DNA of 64,000 nucleotides, from positions 248,001 to 312,000 of the forward strand of contig NZ_CP070608.1 of the NCBI RefSeq assembly GCF_017068455.1. Reading direction: 5' to 3'. The position numbers were made by a program, and so were the translations under genes. Under the pieces are notes generated by a model. The model was not told the DNA's origin and did not search any database. It worked only from the letters and a program-made list of their open reading frames with translations. Positions 17,074 to 26,669 of the stretch are shown here, in pieces (the stretch's first letter is position 1; every line of letters begins with the position of its first letter). The DNA comes from Fulvivirga lutea (GTDB lineage Bacteria; Bacteroidota; Bacteroidia; Cytophagales; Cyclobacteriaceae).

Positions 17074-18198
17074 TTAGTTTAATGAAAATGCTCGGGCGTG
17101 GACTTCGGTATTAAGGAAGTTTGGTATCGATATGGTAAAGGAAGTTCCTTTACCATACTCAGACTGCACCCTTATTTGTCCACCAAGTTTATCAACTGTA
17201 TCTTTTACTATATATAACCCCAAACCAGATCCTTTGGCATTTTCATCTGCCCTGTAAAAGATATCGAAGATATAATTAAGGTACTGCTGTCTGATACCGA
17301 TACCGTTATCTTCAACCTTAATATTGCATTCATCAGGCGTAACCTGAATGTTTATTTTTAAGTATGACTCCTGTTTTCCCTTATCGCTGTATTTAAAGGC
17401 ATTGGAAATAACATTGGTCAGAATGGTTTTTACTCTCACCGAATCAGAATATAAATCTGATATTCGGTTTATATTGTAAGTAACAGCAACATGATCAGCA
17501 TTGTAAAAATTAGTGAGCTGATCAAGTTCCTCTTTAATGATTTCTTCAAAGTCAATTCTTTCATTTCGTATTGCTAACTTCTCGTTTCTGTAAAAACTGT
17601 TGATGTCTTCTATAAAATGGTCGAGTTTTAACAAACTCTTTCTTATCATACCCAGGTAGTCGTGCTTTTCCTTCTCCGGATCCTGTCTGGCTAGCTCTAC
17701 TAGACCTAGTGCTGATAATAATGGCGCTCTTAAATCGTGAGAGGTTTTATAGATAAATTGATCTAGTTCGTTGTTGGCTTTCCTTAGCTTCTCTTCTGCA
17801 ATTTTCCTATCAGTGATGTCGTGAAGCGTGATTACCAAACCTCCAACCTCTTCATTTTTTAACAGATTAGATATTGTAACATCAAAGTACAATGTGCCAC
17901 CCTTCTTTGCCAGTAGACATATTTCTGTAAGCTTACTCTCTTTACTATTATCTCTTCTGTTAACAAAATCTCGTAATGAGTTCTGCTTTTCAGGATTAAT
18001 AAACTCAAATAAACTTTTGCCTAAAGCTTCCTCGGGCCGTGTGCCCAATTTTCTTCTCACTGATCCGTTGATATATTTAATCACATATTCATCATCGGTG
18101 ATTAAAATTATATCGTTGGATTTCTCCACAATTGAATGAAACATATCTTCTCCCTCCAGCCCAGCTAAGGACAACCCCTCTAGATAATTTATTGTCAT
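17074..18198 (-). CDS. PAS-domain sensor histidine kinase, soluble
   Basis: This is a 374-residue kinase with no membrane segment. One PAS domain (about 20-135, ending DITDRK) is linked by a short helix to HisKA (SHDLRAPLLSALGLVELA, phospho-accepting His about residue 156) and a HATPase domain with the N box NVISNAFKYSDKG, G1 VEDNGIGI and G2 GSGLGLYIVKD. It should autophosphorylate on signals sensed inside the cell. No receiver domain or response regulator gene is adjacent. It starts 59 bp after the stop of a YfiR-like gene on the same strand and is probably cotranscribed with it. Confidence 0.93.
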   Translation of the reverse strand: MTINYLEGLSLAGLEGEDMFHSIVEKSNDIILITDDEYVIKYINGSVRRKLGTRPEEALGKSLFEFINPEKQNSLRDFVNRRDNSKESKLTEICLLAKKGGTLYFDVTISNLLKNEEVGGLVITLHDITDRKIAEEKLRKANNELDQFIYKTSHDLRAPLLSALGLVELARQDPEKEKHDYLGMIRKSLLKLDHFIEDINSFYRNEKLAIRNERIDFEEIIKEELDQLTNFYNADHVAVTYNINRISDLYSDSVRVKTILTNVISNAFKYSDKGKQESYLKINIQVTPDECNIKVEDNGIGIRQQYLNYIFDIFYRADENAKGSGLGLYIVKDTVDKLGGQIRVQSEYGKGTSFTISIPNFLNTEVHARAFSLN

Positions 18199-18257
18199 TA
18201 TTTCGGCATTCTATAGGTGCCTAACACCAGAATCAAATATCTACGAGTACGACTTAC

Positions 18258-18779
18258 TTATATAAGTATTGCCATTGCAGCTAACTGACCACTTACTTTT
18301 AAATTGGCCTGATCAACAGTTTTTTGATTAAGCTCGAAAACTAATTTGTTATTTACTGTTCTAAAGTTGATTGCACTTCCTTTCTGACCTAACCCTGGAG
18401 TGTCAGTAATAGTTAGTGTAGGATAACCAGCAAGCTTTCTTTGAATACTTTCGAAAGATCTTCCTTCATTTTTACCCACATAAATAATATGGCACCCTGT
18501 TATTTCATTTACAGAGTTGAATTTCTTAACAGCATATTTCTTATCACCTCTTACCTTACCATCGTACCAAGTGTTTAGTGTGCTGTATACATTATCATCT
18601 CCAATTACTCCGATTACAAAGTCTTGTGACGAATCGTATCCTGGCCACTGAATATATTTAATGAAGTTGTAAATCATCATTGAGTGGATTTCGTGAACAG
18701 GGCGATCGCTACCTGCTTTTCCAGTTAATGAAGCAATTAGTAAAAGTGTTAATGCAAATGTTGTTTGTAATTTTCTCAT
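18258..18779 (-). CDS. YfiR-like (DUF4154) periplasmic protein, paralog 1
   Basis: This protein has 173 residues with a signal peptide (MRKLQTTFALTLLLIASLTGKAG). The mature part begins RPVHEIHSMMIYNFIKYIQWPG and ends LAAMAILI. DUF4154/YfiR proteins are periplasmic; YfiR of Pseudomonas restrains a membrane diguanylate cyclase. No such cyclase is in this window, so only the family is transferred. The ATG at 18779 is chosen over an in-frame GTG at 18815 because that GTG overlaps a sigma-54-like promoter (18818-18836). The partner paralog at 22315 has the same length and nearly the same first motif. Confidence 0.85.
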   Translation of the reverse strand: MRKLQTTFALTLLLIASLTGKAGSDRPVHEIHSMMIYNFIKYIQWPGYDSSQDFVIGVIGDDNVYSTLNTWYDGKVRGDKKYAVKKFNSVNEITGCHIIYVGKNEGRSFESIQRKLAGYPTLTITDTPGLGQKGSAINFRTVNNKLVFELNQKTVDQANLKVSGQLAAMAILI

Positions 18780-18817
18780 TTTTTTTAAATAAACTAGTTG
18801 GACAATGCTCTTCACTT

Positions 18818-18836
18818 TACAAAGGCAGTGCCAAAA
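18818..18836 (-). promoter_or_regulatory. Candidate sigma-54 promoter for YfiR-like gene 1 and the kinase
   Basis: The minus strand reads TTTTGGCACTGCCTTTGTA. This has the -24 box TGGCAC and, after exactly 10 bp from GG, GT where GC is consensus in the -12 box. Predicted transcription start is near 18807, giving a 28-base leader to the ATG at 18779. The same bases contain TGCCTTTG, a poor match to TAnnTTTG, as an alternative. Confidence 0.55.
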
Positions 18837-18920
18837 AATTAATTTAAACTAAAAAATGGGTTTTAAGTCCAAAAAAGGGCTTTTCAACTAAATGAGAAAA
18901 GATTAATTGAAATATTTATT

Positions 18921-18953
18921 CACGATATTTCGTGTTTTTCACGATATTTCGTG
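18921..18953 (-). promoter_or_regulatory. Two tandem dyads, candidate activator-binding (enhancer) sites
   Basis: CACGATATTTCGTG occurs at 18921-18934 and again at 18940-18953, 19 bp apart start to start. Each is a dyad, CACGA-N4-TCGTG; the second extends to TTCACGA/TCGTGAA. They lie about 114-146 bp upstream of the predicted sigma-54 start, just past the stop of the sigma-54 activator gene. This is the usual place for enhancer sites of such activators. There is no T-run, so a terminator is unlikely. Confidence 0.6.
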
Positions 18954-18955
18954 AA

Positions 18956-21900
18956 TTATTGACGTGAAATATTGAGCTTTTTAATTCTGCTTTCAAGCGT
19001 TGTTGGTTTGAGGCCCAGCACCTCTGCAGCACCTCCTGGTCCACTAATTTTCCAATTGGTGTGGTGTAATACTTTTAAAATATAGTTGCGTTCAAATTTT
19101 TCGAGTGTCTCAAATTTATCATCATTTTGTGTTGACTTCGTACCCGAAAGAAACCAGTCGCCTAGCTTCAATTGATTAGAAGGGCTAATAATTACAGCAC
19201 GCTCGATAATATTTTCAAGCTCACGCACATTACCGGGCCAATTGTATTTCTCCAATTGAGAAATAACACTTTGTGGTATTTTATTTACTTCTTTTCCCAG
19301 TTTTTGATTATATCTCTGAACAAAATGATTCACTAACAATCTAATATCACTCTTTCGCTCCCTCAAAGCCGGAATATATAGCGGAAACACATTTAACCGA
19401 TAAAATAAATCAGATCTAAAACTACCTTCTTCAACAGCCTTTTCAAGATCGCGATTAGTAGCAGCTATTAAGCGCACATCTACTTTGATGGTCTTTGTAC
19501 CGCCTAATCTTTCAAACTCACCTTCTTGCAAAGCTCTCAAAAGCTTTGGTTGTAGCTCAATGGGCATTTCACCCACTTCATCTAAAAACAAGGTACCTCC
19601 ATCGGCCAGCTCAAACCTACCTTGTTTGGCAGCAACTGCCCCTGTAAATGCACCTTTTTCATGCCCAAATAATTCACTTTCTATTAATGTAGCGGGCAAT
19701 GCAGCACAATTTATCTTTATCAGTGGTTTATCCTTTCTTTCACTTAAACTATGAATTGCTTTGGAAATCACCTCTTTACCTGTACCGGTCTCACCGAGTA
19801 TTAATACTGTTGAAGATGTTTTGGCAACATGCTCCATATCAACTAAAACGCGCTTAAAATCTTTATCCTGGCTTATTATGTTTTCAATATAATTTGTAGA
19901 TCCAATTTCTTCCTTTAGGTAAATATTTTCAGCTTCTAGCTTATCTCGTAGATCTTTCACCTCCTCTAGTGCCTTCTCCAACTTTTTTGTACGGTCTTTT
20001 ACCTCCTTTTCAAGGTTATCATTCATTTGCCGTAAACTTTTTTCAATGGTCACTCTCTCAATTGAGTTCACTATTACTTCCGCCACAAGCTTAAGAAGAA
20101 TGATATCATTAATAGACCAATTATTTTTCTGCTCTGCATCAAAACCCATGTAGCCATACACTCTATTACCAACCACCATTGGCATATTCAGCATAGATTT
20201 GATGCCGTATTGATCGAATATCTTCTGAAACGCTCCTATGTCATCCGTCTGCTCTTCAATATCTGAGATTAGAAGCATACGTTTAGCGTCAAGCAATTCA
20301 AAAGGCCATGGGTAATCCTTTCGTAAAACTTTCTGAAACTCAGATTTTAAAGGCATTACATCCCGTTTCACCCATTCAGCGGTAGTTGTACCGTAAGAAC
20401 CATCTTCACTCAGTTTGAATATGTAAGATCTGTCTGCATTAACGTATTCGCCTACCTTCCGCAAGGCCCAGTCGATTGACTCTCTGATTGTCTTTTCATT
20501 AGCATTAATGAATTCTGCTGAAATATCTGAAACCAAACCTTCGAGCTCTAACCTCTCTTTCAACTCATCTTCCACTCTTTTGCGCTCAATTTCAAGGCCC
20601 ATTCGGTTGGCACCAATTAATAATAGTGACTCAACCCACGGCTCTCGCTCCAATTCTTTAGAGTCAATAATAAAAAGATGCCCAATAGTTTTTTTGGAGC
20701 TATCAGAAATAGGTACACCCAGATAACCTTGCGATTTATTAGCTGTTAAAAATGCATCTTTTGGGAAGGCCTGCGCAATTCCCTGTCTATAATAAGTAGT
20801 TCCCTCTTTCAACACCTTCTCAGCTGGAGAACCATTTACTTTATAGGTGTAATTTTCTTCAAAATGATCCTTGTTCCACAAACTAACAATCTCAAGCTCA
20901 TCCTGAACGTTATCTACAACCTGTGATATACCAACAATAGAAACATTGAGGTATTCAGCCATTGTTCTAATGAAATTGGGAATAAAATCCATCTTGGATT
21001 TTGACAAAGCTTCTTCCACCAGCCTTGTAATAATACCCTCAATATGTTTTTGTTGAGAAATGGGTTGTATCACTAATATTATTCCCTGGTTCTGCTCCAC
21101 AGCGTAATGCGAAGCTGATACTTCAGCTGAGATGGTCTCCCCATTTTTGCACTGTAATACAAACTGTGCAGATAAACCCTTTTTGCTACTTAATACAGAG
21201 TCTAAAAACTTATTAATCTTATCATGCTGTGAGGGAGTATATTCCGATATTTTTTTTCCGATGAGTTCTTTACCCCTGAATCCCAAAATATCTTCAGATC
21301 TTGGGTTTACCTCGGCAATAGATTGAGTTACCGCATCAAGTATTATGATGGCATCATTTGAATAATTAAGGATATTCTGAAACTTGTTCTGACTATCTTC
21401 AAGCGCCCTTTTAGTTGTGGCCTTCTCCTTACTTTCAAGTTCCAGTCTTTCGGTGATATCTAAACTACTACCAATCATTCGGGTAGCTCGGCCATTTTCA
21501 TCTCTTGCAATGACCATTCCCCTATCCTTAAACCACCTATATTGTCCCGCTTTATTTTTTAATCGATGCTCCGACTCATATTTCTTTGTTAAGCCCTTTA
21601 AGTGATCAGCTAACCGAATGCTATACTTCGCTGAATCGTCTGGATGTAGAAAGTCATTCCAATCAGTTAAAAAATTCATTAGCTCTTTTCGAGTGTAACC
21701 TAAATTTTCCGCAAACTGATTGCTGAAGAAAATCTTTTTATCCTTAATATTCCAATCCCAAACCCCTTCATTTAGAATTTCCATACCCACTTTCCACCTC
21801 TCCTGATTGGCCATTAACTCCTGCTCAACACTTCGTTGTTTTTCAACATCAATTAAAAAATGGCACAATAATTCGCTTTCGTCAGACTTAAAAATGCGCG

Positions 21901-22198
21901 GAATAATCTGTACCACTTTTTCGTTGCCCGAACAAAGCAATAATGGCGTATCAAAGGCCTCTTCTGAATTAGAAGAAAGCTTAGAGAAATAACTTTTAAA
22001 GCTTTTTAGTGAGAAATCAGGGTGTATGTCTGTTACTTTCTTTGCAAGAAGTACTTCATTAGAATATCCTGACAATTCGCAAAACTGATTATTAACGGCT
22101 ATCAGCTCACCTTCGGCATTCATCCAGCACATAGCAAAAGGTGCATTTTTAATGCTTTCCTCCAATGTATGAGCAGAGACTAGTGAAGTTTTATTCAT
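18956..22198 (-). CDS. Sigma-54-dependent transcriptional activator with PAS and GAF sensor domains
   Basis: This protein has 1080 residues and no membrane segment. Three PAS domains (about 10-115, 135-255 and 265-385) precede two GAF domains (about 390-540 and 555-720), a coiled coil (about 725-775) and an AAA+ core. The core has Walker A GETGTGKE, the sigma-54 contact loop GAFTGA and Walker [13 protein letters not shown] Fis-type helix-turn-helix ([17 protein letters not shown]) ends the protein. The layout is close to FhlA-type activators, with no receiver domain, so control must come through ligand or redox sensing by PAS/GAF. The ATG at 22198 is preferred over a TTG one codon upstream. 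YfiR-like genes flank it on both sides. Confidence 0.93.
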   Translation of the reverse strand: MNKTSLVSAHTLEESIKNAPFAMCWMNAEGELIAVNNQFCELSGYSNEVLLAKKVTDIHPDFSLKSFKSYFSKLSSNSEEAFDTPLLLCSGNEKVVQIIPRIFKSDESELLCHFLIDVEKQRSVEQELMANQERWKVGMEILNEGVWDWNIKDKKIFFSNQFAENLGYTRKELMNFLTDWNDFLHPDDSAKYSIRLADHLKGLTKKYESEHRLKNKAGQYRWFKDRGMVIARDENGRATRMIGSSLDITERLELESKEKATTKRALEDSQNKFQNILNYSNDAIIILDAVTQSIAEVNPRSEDILGFRGKELIGKKISEYTPSQHDKINKFLDSVLSSKKGLSAQFVLQCKNGETISAEVSASHYAVEQNQGIILVIQPISQQKHIEGIITRLVEEALSKSKMDFIPNFIRTMAEYLNVSIVGISQVVDNVQDELEIVSLWNKDHFEENYTYKVNGSPAEKVLKEGTTYYRQGIAQAFPKDAFLTANKSQGYLGVPISDSSKKTIGHLFIIDSKELEREPWVESLLLIGANRMGLEIERKRVEDELKERLELEGLVSDISAEFINANEKTIRESIDWALRKVGEYVNADRSYIFKLSEDGSYGTTTAEWVKRDVMPLKSEFQKVLRKDYPWPFELLDAKRMLLISDIEEQTDDIGAFQKIFDQYGIKSMLNMPMVVGNRVYGYMGFDAEQKNNWSINDIILLKLVAEVIVNSIERVTIEKSLRQMNDNLEKEVKDRTKKLEKALEEVKDLRDKLEAENIYLKEEIGSTNYIENIISQDKDFKRVLVDMEHVAKTSSTVLILGETGTGKEVISKAIHSLSERKDKPLIKINCAALPATLIESELFGHEKGAFTGAVAAKQGRFELADGGTLFLDEVGEMPIELQPKLLRALQEGEFERLGGTKTIKVDVRLIAATNRDLEKAVEEGSFRSDLFYRLNVFPLYIPALRERKSDIRLLVNHFVQRYNQKLGKEVNKIPQSVISQLEKYNWPGNVRELENIIERAVIISPSNQLKLGDWFLSGTKSTQNDDKFETLEKFERNYILKVLHHTNWKISGPGGAAEVLGLKPTTLESRIKKLNISRQ

Positions 22199-22260
22199 CA
22201 ATTTAAAAGCCGATTAACAGAAAATTAAGAGTTTTGATTATGATTATCTAAAGGCTACCT

Positions 22261-22296
22261 AATAAAAAAGCCATTCACTGGTTAGCGAATGGCTTT
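22261..22296 (-). terminator. Intrinsic terminator after YfiR-like gene 2
   Basis: A 10-bp perfect stem, AAAGCCATTC (22267-22276) with GAATGGCTTT (22287-22296), and a 10-base loop. On the minus strand it is followed by TTTTTTATT. It separates YfiR-like gene 2 from the sigma-54 activator, so the two are not simply cotranscribed. Confidence 0.85.
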
Positions 22297-22314
22297 CAAT
22301 TATTTTTAATTCGG

Positions 22315-22836
22315 TTATATTAATATTGCCATGGCCGTTAATTGACTTGAGGTTTTTAAGTTGGCTTTATTCATTGCCGCCTGATTCAATTCAAACTTTA
22401 ACCTACCATCTAACACTTTAAAGTTGATACAACTTCCTTTTTCTCCTAGACCTCTTCTGTTTGTAACTGTTAAAGTTGAGCTAGAGCCAATTTTGCCTAA
22501 AACATCCTCAAACTGATTGCTACCGCTATCTCCAACATACAACAGCTGACAGCCAGATACCTCTGAAGCTGATTCAAATTTCTTAATAATGAACTTCTTA
22601 CCACCTCTCTCCTTATTTCCGTACCAGGTATTAAGTGTGTTATAAACGTTGTCATCCTTGAGTACGCCTATCACAAATTCACCTGCATTCTGATCACCAG
22701 GCCACTGGATATACTTCAAAAAGTTGTAAATCATCATCGCATGCAATTCATGCTCAGGACGATTTTGGGATTGCACCTGAGTATTAAACGCCATGGTACA
22801 AACAGCCATTAAAAATATAATTTTGATCAATTTCAT
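22315..22836 (-). CDS. YfiR-like (DUF4154) periplasmic protein, paralog 2
   Basis: This protein has 173 residues, the same length as paralog 1. A signal peptide (about 1-24, ending VQSQ) leads into RPEHELHAMMIYNFLKYIQWPG, and the C-terminus is LTAMAILI. Both match paralog 1 almost residue for residue, while the middle is more divergent. The ATG at 22836 is used; an in-frame GTG at 22839 is less likely. It has a TATTTTTG -7 element upstream (22866-22873) and no sigma-54-like box, so the two paralogs seem to be controlled differently. Its own terminator follows at 22261-22296. Confidence 0.85.
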   Translation of the reverse strand: MKLIKIIFLMAVCTMAFNTQVQSQNRPEHELHAMMIYNFLKYIQWPGDQNAGEFVIGVLKDDNVYNTLNTWYGNKERGGKKFIIKKFESASEVSGCQLLYVGDSGSNQFEDVLGKIGSSSTLTVTNRRGLGEKGSCINFKVLDGRLKFELNQAAMNKANLKTSSQLTAMAILI

Positions 22837-22865
22837 CACTTCTCAAGTTTAGTCATAGGTTGCAA

Positions 22866-22873
22866 CAAAAATA
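22866..22873 (-). promoter_or_regulatory. Probable promoter of YfiR-like gene 2 (-7 element TATTTTTG)
   Basis: A perfect TAnnTTTG match on the minus strand, 29 bp before the ATG at 22836. The expected TTTG 19 bp upstream reads TTCA, so the -33 box is weak. Confidence 0.45.
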
Positions 22874-22953
22874 CGAAACCATTCTGGTTAATTGAAAAAT
22901 TCCAACTCTTCAAATAGCTGAATGTAAGGAAATTACAAAAATAAATTTCGATT

Positions 22954-24027
22954 TTACTTCAAATAGCGAAAATCATGCCCGTTTTTAACCTTTAATAAGA
23001 ATGAATAAATAAGTTTTATAACATTCTGAACATCTTCTTTATGTACAGTTTCTACTGTGGTATGCATATATTTCAATGGTAGCGAAATTAAAGCCGATGC
23101 GACTCCCTGATTTGAGTAAGCAAAAGCGTCTGTATCAGTACCGGTAGCTCTTGATGCAGCTGCTCGCTGAAATGGTATTTTATTCTTTTCTGCCACTTCA
23201 ATAATCATGTCAAGCACATTGTTGTGCACCGCAGGGCCATATGTCAGAACAGGGCCATCCCCGGCCTTTTGATGACCACTTTCTATTTTGTTATACATGG
23301 GTGAGCAAGTATCGTGGCAAACATCCGTTACAATGGCTATATTAGGATTAATCCTTTCTGCGATCATCTGCGCCCCTCTCAAACCTACTTCCTCTTGTAC
23401 AGCATTGACTATATACAGACCAAAATCTAGTTTCTTTTTATTTTCATGTAGCATTTTAGCTACTTCCGCAATCATGAAGCCGCCTATTCTATTATCTAGT
23501 GCCCTACCTGATAAGTAATTTTTGTTAAGGTCAATCAACTCATCATCAAAAGTCATTACACAGCCAACGTGCACTCCTAACTTTTCTACCTCTTCCTTAC
23601 TAGTGCACCCTACATCGACAAAAATATTCTTGAGTGAAGGTTGTTCTTCAGATGATTTATCTCTTCTAACATGAATTGCCGGCCAACCAAAAACACCTTT
23701 TATAATGCCCTTTTTTGTATGGATGTTTACTCTTTTCGATGGTGCAATCTGATGGTCAGAGCCACCATTACGCCTAACGTAGATATACCCTTCTTCTGTA
23801 ATGTAGTTCACAAACCATGAAATCTCATCGGCATGAGCCTCAATCACAACTTTGTAATTTGCCTTTGGGTTTATTACACCTACCGCTGTTCCATAAGTGT
23901 CAGTAAAATAATCATCTATGTATGGCTTAATGTATTCAAGCCATATCTCTTGCCCTGATTTTTCAAAACCTGTTGGCGATGCATTATTTAAATACTTATC
24001 TAAAAACTTTCTGCTCTCTTTTTTCAT
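22954..24027 (-). CDS. M42-family metallo-aminopeptidase
   Basis: This 357-residue cytoplasmic peptidase is of the tetrahedral-aminopeptidase/glutamyl-aminopeptidase type. Two-metal-site residues are visible in order: EAHADEI (His, Asp), SGRALDNRIGG (bridging Asp), VQEEVGLRGA (catalytic Glu pair), VTDVCHDT (Asp) and a final His in KYMHTTVETVH. Length is normal for the family. It starts 2 bp after the stop of the carboxylase gene, so the two are cotranscribed. A metabolic link between them is not evident. Confidence 0.93.
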   Translation of the reverse strand: MKKESRKFLDKYLNNASPTGFEKSGQEIWLEYIKPYIDDYFTDTYGTAVGVINPKANYKVVIEAHADEISWFVNYITEEGYIYVRRNGGSDHQIAPSKRVNIHTKKGIIKGVFGWPAIHVRRDKSSEEQPSLKNIFVDVGCTSKEEVEKLGVHVGCVMTFDDELIDLNKNYLSGRALDNRIGGFMIAEVAKMLHENKKKLDFGLYIVNAVQEEVGLRGAQMIAERINPNIAIVTDVCHDTCSPMYNKIESGHQKAGDGPVLTYGPAVHNNVLDMIIEVAEKNKIPFQRAAASRATGTDTDAFAYSNQGVASALISLPLKYMHTTVETVHKEDVQNVIKLIYSFLLKVKNGHDFRYLK

Positions 24028-24029
24028 AA

Positions 24030-25607
24030 TTACAAAGGAATATTTCCGTGTTTCTTTTTGGGTAAAGTATCAACTTTATTCTCAAGCATTTTGAATGCTT
24101 TGATGAGCTTCGAGCGTGTATCTTCGGGCATAATCACCTCATCAATATAACCTCTGTGGGCAGCTCTGTAAGGGTTGGCAAATTTCTCTGTGTATTCATC
24201 GACCTTTTCCTGCAATTTGGCCTCAGGGTCTTTGGCTTCAGAAATTTCTTTTCTAAAAATAATCTCTGATGCACCTTTTGCTCCCATAACGGCTATTTCT
24301 GCCATCGGCCAAGCATAGTTCATGTCAGCACCAATATGTTTAGAGTTCATTACATCATACGCTCCACCATACGCCTTTCTTGTAATTACTGTAATTCTTG
24401 GCACAGTTGCTTCACTAAAAGCATAAAGTAATTTAGCTCCATTAGTAATTATTGCATTCCACTCCTGATCTGTTCCTGGTAAGAATCCGGGTACATCTTC
24501 CAACACTAATAATGGAATATTAAAACAATCACAAAAACGTACAAATCGAGCTCCTTTTGTGCTGGCGTCAATATCTAATACACCTGCCAATGACGCAGGC
24601 TGATTGCCCACTACACCAATACTCCTTCCTGCTATTCTCGCGAAACCGACAACGATATTATCAGCAAAGTTTTTATGAACCTCCATGAAAGAATCTTCAT
24701 CTACAATGCCTTCAATAACCTCACGCATATCGTAAGGCTGGTTAGGATTATCTGGAATGATGTTATTTAAGGAAGGTACTTTTTCATCAGCCTTACTTTC
24801 ATACGCAACCATTGGCGCATCATCCTCACAGTTTTGTGGCATGTAGCTCAACAGTGCCTTTATATTATTAATACATTCTACTTCATTAGCGCATGAAAAG
24901 TGTGTTACACCGCTTTTCGTACTGTGAGTGCTTGCTCCACCCAACTCCTCTGCCGAAACATCCTCCTGAGTAACAGTTTTCACCACATTCGGCCCTGTCA
25001 CAAACATGTAAGAAGTATTCTCTACCATTAGGATGAAATCAGTAATCGCGGGTGAGTAAACTGCTCCTCCAGCGCAAGGTCCCATAATAGCTGAAATCTG
25101 AGGTATAACGCCTGAAGCCCGTGTGTTTCGATAAAAGATATCCGCATAACCGCCTAAGGAAACTACCCCTTCCTGAATTCTTGCGCCACCTGAATCGTTT
25201 AAACCGATTAATGGAGCACCATTTTTCATGGCCAACTCCATAATTTTAACGATCTTCTCAGCATGTGTTTCTGATAATGAACCACCGAAAACAGTAAAGT
25301 CCTGTGAGAACACATAGATCAACCTACCGTTGACCGTTCCATAGCCAGTCACAACACCATCACCTAAATAGTACTGCTTATCCAAGCCAAAATCTTTACA
25401 ACGGTGCATGACAAACTTTCCAATCTCTTCAAACGAGCCCTCATCTAACAACAGATCAATACGTTCTCTTGCTGTCAACTTCCCCTTGCCGTGTTGAGCT
25501 TCTATTCTTGCTTCACCGCCACCTTTTAACGCTTCGTTATTTTTACTTTCTAATAGTTTATATTTTTCGTCTTTTGTAGGTAATGTATAGACTCTTTTAT
25601 CAGACAT
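24030..25607 (-). CDS. Acyl-CoA carboxylase carboxyltransferase (beta) subunit, propionyl-CoA carboxylase type
   Basis: This 525-residue subunit moves CO2 from carboxybiotin to an acyl-CoA, most often propionyl-CoA in this family. The N-terminal crotonase-like half has [16 protein letters not shown] and [19 protein letters not shown]. The C-terminal half has [34 protein letters not shown] and [18 protein letters not shown], typical of PccB or methylmalonyl-CoA decarboxylase alpha. No biotin carboxylase is adjacent; a separate biotinyl carrier is at 61840, far away, and could be its partner. Confidence 0.92.
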   Translation of the reverse strand: MSDKRVYTLPTKDEKYKLLESKNNEALKGGGEARIEAQHGKGKLTARERIDLLLDEGSFEEIGKFVMHRCKDFGLDKQYYLGDGVVTGYGTVNGRLIYVFSQDFTVFGGSLSETHAEKIVKIMELAMKNGAPLIGLNDSGGARIQEGVVSLGGYADIFYRNTRASGVIPQISAIMGPCAGGAVYSPAITDFILMVENTSYMFVTGPNVVKTVTQEDVSAEELGGASTHSTKSGVTHFSCANEVECINNIKALLSYMPQNCEDDAPMVAYESKADEKVPSLNNIIPDNPNQPYDMREVIEGIVDEDSFMEVHKNFADNIVVGFARIAGRSIGVVGNQPASLAGVLDIDASTKGARFVRFCDCFNIPLLVLEDVPGFLPGTDQEWNAIITNGAKLLYAFSEATVPRITVITRKAYGGAYDVMNSKHIGADMNYAWPMAEIAVMGAKGASEIIFRKEISEAKDPEAKLQEKVDEYTEKFANPYRAAHRGYIDEVIMPEDTRSKLIKAFKMLENKVDTLPKKKHGNIPL

Positions 25608-25636
25608 GTAGTTATCGATTTATTTGATTAGAGCGT

Positions 25637-25644
25637 CAAATATA
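25637..25644 (-). promoter_or_regulatory. Possible carboxylase promoter (-7 element TATATTTG)
   Basis: TATATTTG on the minus strand matches TAnnTTTG and lies 29 bp before the ATG at 25607. No -33 box at the usual distance is clear. Confidence 0.45.
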
Positions 25645-25718
25645 AGTAAAAGAGAGCCAATAAGCGGATAGGCTTTTTAATAAATCCCAGCTATATTGTG
25701 AACTGATATAATTACTGA

Positions 25719-26669
25719 ATGAAAAAAATTGCACTAATCGATTGTGGTACAAACACCTTTCATTTGATGATAGCCGAATTAGGAAGCAAAAATTTCAGAA
25801 TCATTGAAAGAATAAAGAAGGCTGTAAAAATTGGTGCTGGTGGCATTAATAATCAAACGATACTGCTAGATGCGCAAGATAGGGCTATTGAGGCCCTCAG
25901 CTCATTTAGTGAGCGAATTATAAATGAAAAAATAGAAGAGGTTCATGCTTTTGCTACTAGTGCATTCCGGAATGCTACTAACGGTGAGGATATAAAAAAG
26001 AGCATTTTTAAAATTACAGGTATTGATGTATCCATTATTACTGGTGATAGGGAAGCAGAGTTAATATTTAAAGGCGTAAGCCTGGCGCTTAATTTAGATG
26101 AAAAACCAGCGTTGGTGATGGACATTGGAGGCGGTAGTGTAGAATTTATCATCGGTAATAATAAAGAGATTAGCTGGAAAAGAAGTTTTGAAATAGGTGG
26201 ACAGAGATTAGTTGAGCTGTTTCATAAGTCTGATCCTATAGACTCCAATGAAATGAAAGCTTTGGATCAGTATTTTGACGAAAATCTTGGCGAATTAGTG
26301 ACAGCTCTTTCTAAGTACAAACCTTTGATACTTGCAGGCTCGTCAGGTACTTTCGATACTTTAAGTGAAATCTACTGCAAAGAAAATGGACTTGATTTCG
26401 ATGAAAATAAACCGGAATTACCACTCACATTATCTTCATATCTACAAATACATCAAAAATTGATCAACAAAACACGGGAAGAACGAATGCAAATTCCCGG
26501 TATGATTGAGATACGAGTTGATATGATTGTTGTAGCTTCGTGCCTGATAAATTACCTAGTATCAAAATATAAGTTTGAAAGTGTTAGAGTATCTACATAC
26601 TCCTTAAAAGAGGGTGCTCTGGCTGAGCTAATGAATCAAAATTCAGATGGAAGAAATAATCCCAGTTGA
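25719..26669 (+). CDS. Ppx/GppA-family exopolyphosphatase / guanosine pentaphosphate phosphohydrolase
   Basis: This 316-residue protein has the sugar-kinase/actin fold. Phosphate 1 motif is ALIDCGTNTFHLMI at the start, FATSAFRNATNG follows near residue 75, phosphate 2 is MDIGGGSVEFI near 132, and LAGSSGTFDTL is near 215. It lacks the C-terminal HD-like domain of the long proteobacterial enzymes, so the substrate (polyphosphate or pppGpp) cannot be settled. Its end overlaps the next gene by 23 bp, which suggests coupled translation. Confidence 0.9.
   Translation: MKKIALIDCGTNTFHLMIAELGSKNFRIIERIKKAVKIGAGGINNQTILLDAQDRAIEALSSFSERIINEKIEEVHAFATSAFRNATNGEDIKKSIFKITGIDVSIITGDREAELIFKGVSLALNLDEKPALVMDIGGGSVEFIIGNNKEISWKRSFEIGGQRLVELFHKSDPIDSNEMKALDQYFDENLGELVTALSKYKPLILAGSSGTFDTLSEIYCKENGLDFDENKPELPLTLSSYLQIHQKLINKTREERMQIPGMIEIRVDMIVVASCLINYLVSKYKFESVRVSTYSLKEGALAELMNQNSDGRNNPS

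Noticed and set aside
18921-18953. Tandem dyads as a terminator of the sigma-54 activator gene
   Set aside because: Neither dyad is followed by a T-run on either strand, and the stems are short (5-7 bp).
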